A stretch of 18,076 nt of DNA, from contig DOUV01000030.1 of the NCBI GenBank assembly GCA_003520455.1, positions 1-18,076 on the forward strand, written 5' to 3'. The notes beneath the pieces were generated by a model. It did not search any database. It had not been told where the DNA came from and saw only the letters and a program-made list of their open reading frames with translations. The translations under genes and the position numbers were made by a program. The DNA is from Chloroflexota bacterium. GTDB lineage: Bacteria > Chloroflexota > Anaerolineae > Ardenticatenales > Ardenticatenaceae. Position 1 is the stretch's first letter. Each line of letters opens with the position of its first letter. Positions 7,720 through 14,420 of the stretch are shown here, one piece after another.

Positions 7720-8727
7720 TTACTTCGAGGCCGAGATCCAGCGGTCGATCAGAACAGCGACCAGGATGATGGCACCTTTTGCCATGCCCTGATAGAACGG
7801 TGACACATTGAGCAGGTTCATCCCGTTTGAGATGAAGCCGATGATGAAGCAGCCCACGAGGGTGCCAGCCAGACTCCCTTCGCCCCCATAGAGGCTCGTT
7901 CCACCCAAGATCACCGCGGCGATCGCATCCAGTTCGAATCCCACACCCGCATTCGGCTGGGCTGATCCCAGCCGGGCTGTCAGCATGATCCCACCCAAGC
8001 CACAGAGTGTGCCTGTCAGGGTATAGATGGCGAGACGGTATGTGGATACGTTGATGCCTGCGAGCCGCACCGCCTCTTCGTTGTCACCCAGGGCATAGAC
8101 ATAGCGCCCAAATCTGGTGTTTTGCATGGTAACGGTGCCCACAAGGTAGAGAACGAACATGATAACGACCGGGACAGGGACCGGTCCAAGATAGCCCTGG
8201 CCGATAAAGTTGTATGCCTCAGTGGTTACCGACAGAGGCCAGCCGTGAGTAAAGGCCAGGTTGGCGCTCCGCGTCAACGAAAAGGTCGCCAGTGTGACAA
8301 TAAAAGCTGCCAGGTTGAAGTAGGCGATGAAGAGTCCATTCACCGCTCCAAGCGCCGTGCCGGTCAACAGTCCGACCGCAATTGCCAGGGGCACATTTCC
8401 CGTAGTCGCCATGACCGCGGCAGAAAATGAGCCGGCCACCGCCACGATACCGCCGACGGAGAGATCGATGCCCGCCGAGATGATCACCATCGTCATCCCG
8501 ATCGCCACAACGCTGATGATGGACACCTGGCGGGCCACATTGATCAAGTTTGTCACCGTCAGAAAGCGATCTGTCGCCAGGCTCAGCGATAGAACGATCA
8601 AGACGAGGATGATGGTCATGCTCGCCTGCCGGATCTCGAGGACTTTGCCGAGCCTCTGGCTCAATCGACTCGCGGTCGACCAGGGAGCTCGAGCCTTGAC
8701 TTCGGTCGCGCGTGTTACCTCTCGCAT
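7720..8727 (-). CDS. Sugar ABC transporter permease (RbsC-like)
   Basis: The membrane component of the CUT2 importer, 335 residues and strongly hydrophobic with roughly eight to ten membrane segments. The ATG at 8727 has AAAGGAT seven bases upstream. After a cytoplasmic N-terminus of about 35 residues come the first helix (TIILVLIVLSLSLA) and the family motif GMTMVIISAGIDLSVGGIVA (77-96). Further family marks are LGAVNGLFIAYFNLAAFIVTLAT, a cytoplasmic ATPase-contact loop (TRFGRYVYALGDNEEAVRLAGI), AAVILGGTSLYGGEGSLAGT, and the last helix GAIILVAVLID. Only one permease gene is present, consistent with a homodimeric channel paired with the tandem ATPase. It follows the URO-D-like gene after a 91-base gap rich in repeats and hairpins, so it may begin a separately tuned transporter segment. 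Sugar specificity cannot be read from the sequence. Confidence 0.96.
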   Translation of the reverse strand: MREVTRATEVKARAPWSTASRLSQRLGKVLEIRQASMTIILVLIVLSLSLATDRFLTVTNLINVARQVSIISVVAIGMTMVIISAGIDLSVGGIVAVAGSFSAAVMATTGNVPLAIAVGLLTGTALGAVNGLFIAYFNLAAFIVTLATFSLTRSANLAFTHGWPLSVTTEAYNFIGQGYLGPVPVPVVIMFVLYLVGTVTMQNTRFGRYVYALGDNEEAVRLAGINVSTYRLAIYTLTGTLCGLGGIMLTARLGSAQPNAGVGFELDAIAAVILGGTSLYGGEGSLAGTLVGCFIIGFISNGMNLLNVSPFYQGMAKGAIILVAVLIDRWISASK

Positions 8728-8761
8728 ACCGTTGATCCTTTAGAAGGGCGGAATGGTCCCG

Positions 8762-8791
8762 TGCGCTCTCGGGAAATGCGCTCTCGAGAAA
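8762..8791. repeat. 15-bp tandem duplication between URO-D-like and permease genes
   Basis: Two adjacent 15-base units, TGCGCTCTCGGGAAA (8762-8776) and TGCGCTCTCGAGAAA (8777-8791), differ at one base. Each half can pair locally: TCCCG with CGGGA around the first unit, and GCGCTC (8778-8783) with GAGCGC (8794-8799) around the second. GGTCC (8755-8759) and GGACC (8802-8806) can close the whole region. The element lies in the 91-base gap before the permease gene and may form a structured mRNA segment. Confidence 0.6.
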
Positions 8792-8818
8792 CGGAGCGCC
8801 TGGACCGCTGCCATCACC

Positions 8819-9817
8819 TCACGTCCCGGTCGCCACGACGGCTTGCTTCAGGGCATGCAGATTCTCGGACGGTGTCGTCAGGAGCACGGCGCAACCTGGT
8901 CCTATCATCATGCCACGACCGGCACACTGCTCAACCCCATTGTGAACTTCGGCAGCGATCTCAGCCGCACTCCCCGTGACGAGTGTCCGCTCATGATCCA
9001 CCCCGCCGATCACACAGCGCTGGGATCGAGTACGCCCCTCTGCGAGCGTCGGCGACGTGTCGCGATCGTACCAGTTGACGGCATGGATGGGCCACTCGGC
9101 AGCCAGGTCGAACATGAGGTTGCGACCGTGCAGGTGGAGCATCGTGAAGATCGAATGTTGCCTGATGATGTCGAGCAAGGGCTTATCGTAACGTGTGCCG
9201 AACTCAGCATACTCGTCAACCGTGAGCAAGTCATAGCTGGCGTACTGGGTCGCATAAAAGACACCATCCGCCCCATGCTCAAAGCAAGCCTCTGTAAACC
9301 GTTCCATCGTGCGTGTGATACGTTGTAATCCTTCGTGCAGAGCTTCTGGGTGGTTACGCAGGTGTTCGAACAGGAGGCGGTCGCCGGCCAATTGGGCAGC
9401 CACCATCAGCGGGCTGAACAGCGTCGCAAGGATCGGAGCATCATCCGGCAAAGACTGCTTGATGAGCCGAAGTACTTCTAATTGCTCGCCGAACGCGCCA
9501 TACGAGGGCTCGAACACCGCGAGCGAGCCCCAATCGTGCGGCTGTTGGACCGGATACTTGACCCACAGCCAGTAACCGACCTCGGGATGGAAGCCGTCAA
9601 ACTCACACCCCCAATCCTCGAGGCACCACGTGCTGCGAAACATCACTTTCATGAAGTCCATGTCGTATTGACGATGCCAATCGAGTTGAACCTTGACGAT
9701 TCCCTCCACCGTTTCATCCTCTGGCGGATGATGCCCCCAGAAGCCATATGGAATTTTGTCCACCGGCTCGCCTGCCAGGGTGGCGAGCACCCGTTCGCGC
9801 TTGGTCATGGTCGTCAT
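8819..9817 (-). CDS. Uroporphyrinogen decarboxylase/methyltransferase-fold (URO-D family) protein
   Basis: A 332-residue protein of the URO-D superfamily, which contains haem-pathway decarboxylases and corrinoid-dependent methyltransferases such as MtaA/CmuA. The start at 9817 has GGAGG ten bases upstream, overlapping the end of the preceding gene; a second ATG three codons later is less well placed. The N-terminus MTKRERVLATLAGEPVDKIPYGFW (residues 4-27) is typical of uncharacterised members. H228 and H230 (LHLHGRN) and C309 (IGPGCAVLLTTPSENL) sit where methyltransferase relatives bind zinc through His-x-Cys and a later Cys, so the second ligand may be His here. The fold is convincing, but a haem role is unlikely given the genetic setting, and no corrinoid-binding protein is in the window. 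The gene starts six bases after the amidotransferase-like gene, so the two probably act in one pathway. Confidence 0.85.
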   Translation of the reverse strand: MTTMTKRERVLATLAGEPVDKIPYGFWGHHPPEDETVEGIVKVQLDWHRQYDMDFMKVMFRSTWCLEDWGCEFDGFHPEVGYWLWVKYPVQQPHDWGSLAVFEPSYGAFGEQLEVLRLIKQSLPDDAPILATLFSPLMVAAQLAGDRLLFEHLRNHPEALHEGLQRITRTMERFTEACFEHGADGVFYATQYASYDLLTVDEYAEFGTRYDKPLLDIIRQHSIFTMLHLHGRNLMFDLAAEWPIHAVNWYDRDTSPTLAEGRTRSQRCVIGGVDHERTLVTGSAAEIAAEVHNGVEQCAGRGMMIGPGCAVLLTTPSENLHALKQAVVATGT

Positions 9818-9823
9818 TGCGTC

Positions 9824-10597
9824 TCACCCTCCGAAGGATCTCTGCCTATTCGCGTCACCTGCGAGCCAGGCGATCGCCTGCCGCCAGAAGACGCCATAAA
9901 ACTCCCACTGAAGGAACTCCGGCGGCGCCCAGTGCGGCGCACAATCCGTGGCGAATGCCATGCTCCTCCCCTTCTCGTATTCCCACACCGTAACGAGCGG
10001 ATCGCCACAACATTCGACCAGCGTCCGCGCCCCCGGCTTCGCGCTCACCTGGTTGTAGCCGAGCACCGCCGGCCACACCTTCGGAATACCCGCAACGATC
10101 GGATGGTCCAGCTCCAGTACAACCGGGTCGGCACCCTCCGGCAGCTCGACCCGATCGTCAGCGGCCTGCAATCTTACCGGCAGCACTTCCTCCACAGGTG
10201 TGCGGTGGTAGCGCGCCTTGGCGTCGATGCCTTGGAATGACATATAGCCGCCGACCATGCAGAGCCCTCCACCGGCCGCGACGAACCCTTGCAGCGCACG
10301 CAGGCGGTTGGGCGTGCGCTTGGACTCGACCGCCGTCGCCGTCGGTAACAGCAACGAGTTGGAGCCGATATCACTGAGGATCACGACGGCGTAGGCAGAC
10401 AGCTCACCAGCGGTCGAAGGGAAGCGATCGATGGCCAGGTGGCTGGGCAGGTGGGTCACCCGGAAGTCGGCATCCTGCTCAAGTGCGTTCCGCAGCCAGC
10501 TCACACCCTCTCCGTAGCTGCTCAATGTAAAGTGATCGACGCCTTTGATGTGCAAGGAGTGGGTTATCCACGACTCGCCTGCAATCAGAACGTTCAT
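9824..10597 (-). CDS. Glutamine amidotransferase-like (ThuA/DUF1355-type) protein
   Basis: A 257-residue protein resembling the uncharacterised class-I-glutamine-amidotransferase-like family. The start ATG at 10597 is preferred over an in-frame ATG at 10678 because GGGAGG lies 12 bases upstream and the fold begins directly with MNVLIAGESW. Visible marks are TLSSYGEG (24-31), VVILSDIGSNSLLLP (71-85), GGGLCMVGGYMSFQG (109-123), PVEEVLPV (134-141), DHPIVAGIP (164-172), GYNQV (180-184), and GRSMAFATDCAPHW near the C-terminus. The GGGLCMVGG turn is where true amidotransferases place the nucleophile elbow. C113 sits there, but the spacing does not match the classical G-x-C-x-G motif, so glutaminase activity is doubtful. 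Relatives often occur in sugar-catabolic clusters. It is six bases from the URO-D-like gene, an arrangement that implies coupled expression. Function is unknown. Confidence 0.75.
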   Translation of the reverse strand: MNVLIAGESWITHSLHIKGVDHFTLSSYGEGVSWLRNALEQDADFRVTHLPSHLAIDRFPSTAGELSAYAVVILSDIGSNSLLLPTATAVESKRTPNRLRALQGFVAAGGGLCMVGGYMSFQGIDAKARYHRTPVEEVLPVRLQAADDRVELPEGADPVVLELDHPIVAGIPKVWPAVLGYNQVSAKPGARTLVECCGDPLVTVWEYEKGRSMAFATDCAPHWAPPEFLQWEFYGVFWRQAIAWLAGDANRQRSFGG

Positions 10598-10754
10598 CGC
10601 TGCGATTTGCCTCCCTCTTGGAGTGCACCCACGGGGCGTGAAGCCTACCACCCCACTCCCGAGGGGAATCCCAGGCACAAGGCCCGCTCGGAGTGCGAGC
10701 AGATCCAGGCTGGGGTCGCTTGATTCGATGCTCCATCGCCAGATGCCATGAGGA

Positions 10755-11234
10755 CTACTTCTTCGTGATCACGAAGGTGCAGTGGCCGTCTCCAGCGGCA
10801 ATCCTTGTTGAGAAGCCCATGTTGAGCGGGAGCTCGGAGGCGAGACCACTATCCCGCGTGTTCGCAAGGTTGCAGATATCGTTTACCTGATTGGCGTCCA
10901 GCCCTGCTGTCCGCCAGCCCACCACCAGTGGGCAGTGGTGGATATGCACGACCGCCCGGTCCTCGGCGTCTTCAACGATCTGCGCATCGAAGACATCCTG
11001 GGTGATGGGGGTGAACAGCCGATGAGCCAGTTCGCCCGCTGTCTTCACATCCTGGAGGTTTTTTCCATCCATCTGCCCCAGCTCGTAGGCGGCGCTGGCG
11101 GCGATCGTCTCGGCATCTGCGACACCCGCCGCTTGCATGTGCTTGAGCATCGTCGCCATCAACTTGGCGCGATCCTCGATCGTCGCTCGGATCTTAGTGA
11201 CAGCTTCGTCTCGATTGACCGTTGCCTCAGACAT
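10755..11234 (-). CDS. L-2-amino-thiazoline-4-carboxylate (ATC) hydrolase family protein
   Basis: A small cytoplasmic protein of 159 residues with a good ribosome binding site (AAAGGAG) before ATG 11234. Its C-terminal half has the family pattern HCPLV (100-104), ICNLANTRD with C121 and D128, and AAGDGHCTFVI with C152. The first half is helical and lacks a signal peptide. The founding member opens the thiazoline ring of L-ATC to N-carbamoyl-L-cysteine during cysteine formation in Pseudomonas, but most family members have no assigned substrate. The location beside hydantoinase A/B and an amine oxidoreductase, with a cysteine-desulfurase-like gene downstream, is compatible with heterocycle breakdown. 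H100, C101, C121 and C152 are candidate functional residues by conservation only. I am fairly sure of the family and unsure of the reaction. Confidence 0.72.
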   Translation of the reverse strand: MSEATVNRDEAVTKIRATIEDRAKLMATMLKHMQAAGVADAETIAASAAYELGQMDGKNLQDVKTAGELAHRLFTPITQDVFDAQIVEDAEDRAVVHIHHCPLVVGWRTAGLDANQVNDICNLANTRDSGLASELPLNMGFSTRIAAGDGHCTFVITKK

Positions 11235-11337
11235 CGTTCGTTTCTCCTTTGCTTGTCCCGAGACACGACTTGGGACTATCTGTGGGTTTCAAGGACTACC
11301 CGTGCCCATGAAACGAGCCAGCACCAGCCGTCCATGC

Positions 11338-12513
11338 TTACCCGACGATGCTATACTCGTACTTGCCGCGAACTGGCTCATTGCGGGTGAAGCGGTCGAA
11401 ACTGAACAGGTTGACGTCGTCGGCGGGATGCTTGCCATCCACCACCAGCCCCGCCATCATCTCGCCGATCGCCGGGCTCAGCTTGAAGCTGTGGCCGCTG
11501 CCACCGGCGCAGCAGTAAAGCCCGCTCACCCCCGGCAGTTCGTCGAGGATCGGGTGCCAGTCCGGTGTGATGTCGTAGACTGACGCATAGCCGCCAGCCG
11601 AGGCGCCGCGCTGCATGTCGGGGTAGCGCTGGGCAATCTGCTCGGCGAACAGGCTCACCATCTCAAAGTCCGGGCGCTCGTTAACGTTGTCTGGGTCCTC
11701 GACGCGGTCTTCGGCCTCGCCCGGATCGACCGACCCAACCAGCATGAGCCGCCCCGTCTCAGGACGCAGGTAGACGCGCTTCACGAAGTCCACGTAGATC
11801 ATGTGACCACGGAACTCTTCTGGCCATCGATAGAAGCAGACCTGGACGCGGCAGGTCGTCACCGGCATCTCGACGTCGGCGGTCCGGGCCAGCAGTGGCG
11901 TCCACGGGCCGGCTGCGATGACAACGGCCCCAGCCGCGATCACTCCCTGGCTGGTAGTGATGCCCGTCACGCGGCCAGCTGCGGCTTGAATCCCCGTGAC
12001 TCGCGCACCTTGTAGGATGGACGCCCCGAAGCGCCGGGCCGCGGCAGCAAAAGCGTTCGCCGCCGCCGCGGGATCGGCGTAGCCGGCTTCGGGTTCGTAG
12101 GCTGCACCGGCCACGTCCTCAGTGGAAACGTGAGGCTCGAGCTCCTTCATCTCCTGGGGCGTGACAAAGCGAGTGTCGATGCCGACGCGCTGCTGCAGCG
12201 CTATGTTCGCCTTGAGCGCCTCGAGATTCGATTGTGGGGCACCCAGCAAAAAGCCAGTCTGGGTAAATCCGGCGTCTCCGCCGACGGCATCCCGGAAATT
12301 CTGCCAGACGCGCAGCGAGCGGAGTGCCATGCGCGCCGTGACCTCGTTGGAGTAGTGCTGGCGAATGATCGCGCTCGAGCGGCCGGTTGGGCCGGCGGCG
12401 ATAAAGTCTTTCTCGACAAGGGTGACACGCACCCCGCGCCTGGCGAGGTTGCAGGCGATGCTGGTGCCATTGATGCCACCACCGACGATCACGACATCGG
12501 ATATCTGACTCAT
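11338..12513 (-). CDS. FAD-dependent amine/amino-acid oxidoreductase (DAO family, sarcosine oxidase beta-like)
   Basis: A 391-residue flavoenzyme of the DAO family, whose members oxidise secondary or primary amines such as sarcosine, dimethylglycine, glycine or D-amino acids. Residues 7-16 (VVIVGGGING) form the FAD ADP-binding turn, followed by the acidic residue in TLVEKDF (31-37). The segment TGRSSAIIRQHYS (43-55) resembles SoxB-like proteins, where this region contacts flavin. Later come AAGPWT (200-205), YDITPDWHPIL (313-323) and GGSGHSFKLSPAIGEMMAGL (337-356), all usual for the family. The Cys that covalently holds FAD in monomeric sarcosine oxidase, just before the TPD motif, is absent (SVYDITPD). 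This argues for non-covalent FAD or a dehydrogenase-type role. The ribosome binding site is weak (GAGTGA). The position after hydantoinase A/B suggests it oxidises the amine released from a ring-opened product. Fructosyl-amine oxidation is a less likely alternative. Confidence 0.87.
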   Translation of the reverse strand: MSQISDVVIVGGGINGTSIACNLARRGVRVTLVEKDFIAAGPTGRSSAIIRQHYSNEVTARMALRSLRVWQNFRDAVGGDAGFTQTGFLLGAPQSNLEALKANIALQQRVGIDTRFVTPQEMKELEPHVSTEDVAGAAYEPEAGYADPAAAANAFAAAARRFGASILQGARVTGIQAAAGRVTGITTSQGVIAAGAVVIAAGPWTPLLARTADVEMPVTTCRVQVCFYRWPEEFRGHMIYVDFVKRVYLRPETGRLMLVGSVDPGEAEDRVEDPDNVNERPDFEMVSLFAEQIAQRYPDMQRGASAGGYASVYDITPDWHPILDELPGVSGLYCCAGGSGHSFKLSPAIGEMMAGLVVDGKHPADDVNLFSFDRFTRNEPVRGKYEYSIVG

Positions 12514-12623
12514 GATGAATCACTCACTCGATGGTTTGAGCGCGAGGCTGAGCGTGATGAGATCTTGTGGGCGACGGCTGCAGTTGCCCTGTCTCGGCCC
12601 CGCCTCGATCCTCTCTCGCGACC

Positions 12624-14396
12624 TCAGGCACGCAGCCTGCCGGTCGCCTCATAGTCAATCTGGTATGGTTCCAGGGGAGTGCCTGTCTGCTTCAGTGCGG
12701 TAGCGTAAATCTGTTCAGCCGCTTCCGGCGACACGAGGCCTTCGCGGACGTCCGCGAGGACTCTCTCCGGGTCGCGTTCCCTGGCATTACCGAACCCGCC
12801 GCCACCGCCCGACCAGTAGGAGATGACGTCACCAGCGACCAGTGGCACGTTTGAGGCGTGCATGCCGATGGCTCGTTCGTTGGGCGTGCCGCGGTTGAGC
12901 ACGACACCCTGGGCGAGTCCGTCGCCACCACCGTAACATCCCCACGGGGGAAAGATCTCGCGATCGCCAATCACGGTCAGCCTGGCCTCACCGTCTGTCA
13001 ACTCGAAAACCCGCTCGCACCCTGGACCGCCGCGCCACCGGCCGGCGCCCGCTGAGTCGCGAATCAGGCCGACCGAATGGAAGCGTACCGGGTAGAAGCG
13101 TTCGCACACCTCGATCGGTGCGTTGGTGGAGCCCCCACCGAAGACAGGCAGCGAGGGAATGTTGCCTCCGTCCTGGTGGGGCCCGCCGCCATAGCCGCCT
13201 TCCATGTATTCGTACATGACGTACGGTCGATTGAATCGGGGATCGAGCCCGCCGAAGGCCATATTGGAGTCGTTGAACGGGCACGCAATACGCTTCTCAG
13301 GCAGTAGTTTGCCAGCGGCGCCCATAATGGTAGTCATGACCTTCTCGAACGTGCCCGCGGCCATGCCCGAGACCGGTGCCGGAAAGGTCACGTGGACGAC
13401 CGAGCCAGGTGTCGTCCTGACCTCGCAGACTCGGATGATACCGTGATTCATGGCCAGACCGGGGATGGGGAACAGGTTCATGACGGTGTTGTAGACAGCC
13501 GAACAGGTCGTGGCGTAGCTGCCGCCGACGGCGCCGCGCGGCTGCGGATCCGAGCCCGTGAAGTCGAAGATGAAGCGACCTCCTTTCTTGATTAACCGGA
13601 GATGAACCTTGATCGGGTCTGAGTCGGGCCTGGCGGGATCAAAATCGATAAAATCCTCGAATTCCGCCTCCCCATCGGGGTGTTGCTCCAGGTAACTACT
13701 CAGCAGGGCCTCGGAGTGGTCGACGACACGATCGTAGGCGGCCTGGATCGTGTCAGGGCCGTAGACCTTGAGCAGCTCTTTGAGGCGCTTCTCACCGGCG
13801 TTCACGGAAGCGAGTTGGGCGTGGAAATCGCCGATGCTCTCGTGGGGTGTCCGGACGTTGGCCATGACGATGTCCACGACAGCCTGGTTAAGACCGCCCT
13901 GTTCGGAGTAGACCTTGACGACCGGTACTCGAACGCCCTCAGCGAACGCATCGTTCGCACCTGGGTAGAAGGACCCCGGCATGGCCCCGCCGACATCCGA
14001 CCAATGCCCGCAGTTGGTCAAGAGTGCAACGACCTTGCCATCCCAGAACACAGGCTTCACTATTCGCATGTCGTTGTAGTGGGTGCCACCCTCGTGCGGC
14101 AGGTTGAGGAACAGAATATCGCCCGCTTCCAGCCCTTGGTTGTGGTGGTACTCCAGAACAAGCTGAGCGGTGAACTCGAAGGTGCCAAAGTGCGCCGAAA
14201 GATCACGTTCTCCGCAGGCGACAAAACGACCACGGCCATCGAGCAGGCTGGCCGTAAAGTCATGAGCCTCCGCAATGATGGGCGAATAGGCCGTGCGCTC
14301 AAGAACAAGGGCCATTTCGTTGCATAGAGCGACAAATGCATTGCGAAGCACTTCAAACGTCACGACATCCAGCGGTTGAGAGTTGTTGTCTGGCAC
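12624..14396 (-). CDS. hyuB: Hydantoinase/oxoprolinase B subunit (HyuB)
   Basis: The B component of an ATP-dependent hydantoinase/5-oxoprolinase type enzyme, 590 residues, a normal size for the separate subunit. Translation starts with GTG at 14396, with AAGGAG seven bases upstream. Family marks include VTFEVLRNAF (12-21), RTAYSPIIAEAHDFTASLLD (34-53), FLNLPHEGGTHYNDM (96-110) and NCGHWSDVGGAMPGSF (128-143). Later ones are FDFTGSDPQPRGAVGGSYA and the glycine-rich YGGGPHQDGGN and YWSGGGGGFGNA stretches. Conserved His/Asp residues near H106, H131 and D134 probably form the metal or active site. With the A subunit 24 bases upstream it should form an A/B complex that opens a cyclic amide such as a hydantoin, N-methylhydantoin or 5-oxoproline. 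Acetone or acetophenone carboxylase subunits are relatives, but no gamma subunit is nearby. The substrate remains unassigned. Confidence 0.93.
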   Translation of the reverse strand: MPDNNSQPLDVVTFEVLRNAFVALCNEMALVLERTAYSPIIAEAHDFTASLLDGRGRFVACGERDLSAHFGTFEFTAQLVLEYHHNQGLEAGDILFLNLPHEGGTHYNDMRIVKPVFWDGKVVALLTNCGHWSDVGGAMPGSFYPGANDAFAEGVRVPVVKVYSEQGGLNQAVVDIVMANVRTPHESIGDFHAQLASVNAGEKRLKELLKVYGPDTIQAAYDRVVDHSEALLSSYLEQHPDGEAEFEDFIDFDPARPDSDPIKVHLRLIKKGGRFIFDFTGSDPQPRGAVGGSYATTCSAVYNTVMNLFPIPGLAMNHGIIRVCEVRTTPGSVVHVTFPAPVSGMAAGTFEKVMTTIMGAAGKLLPEKRIACPFNDSNMAFGGLDPRFNRPYVMYEYMEGGYGGGPHQDGGNIPSLPVFGGGSTNAPIEVCERFYPVRFHSVGLIRDSAGAGRWRGGPGCERVFELTDGEARLTVIGDREIFPPWGCYGGGDGLAQGVVLNRGTPNERAIGMHASNVPLVAGDVISYWSGGGGGFGNARERDPERVLADVREGLVSPEAAEQIYATALKQTGTPLEPYQIDYEATGRLRA

Positions 14397-14403
14397 GGTC
14401 GTG

Positions 14404-14409
14404 CTCCTT
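14404..14409 (-). promoter_or_regulatory. Ribosome binding site that fixes the GTG start of hyuB
   Basis: AAGGAG on the minus strand lies seven bases before GTG 14396. No ATG is present at a suitable distance, so the rare GTG start is supported. The site falls inside the 24-base gap after the hyuA stop. Confidence 0.65.
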
Positions 14410-14420
14410 CTTTTGGCAGC

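Noticed and set aside
13680..14327. Plus-strand open reading frame of 215 codons
   Set aside because: Antisense to hyuB with no recognisable family features.
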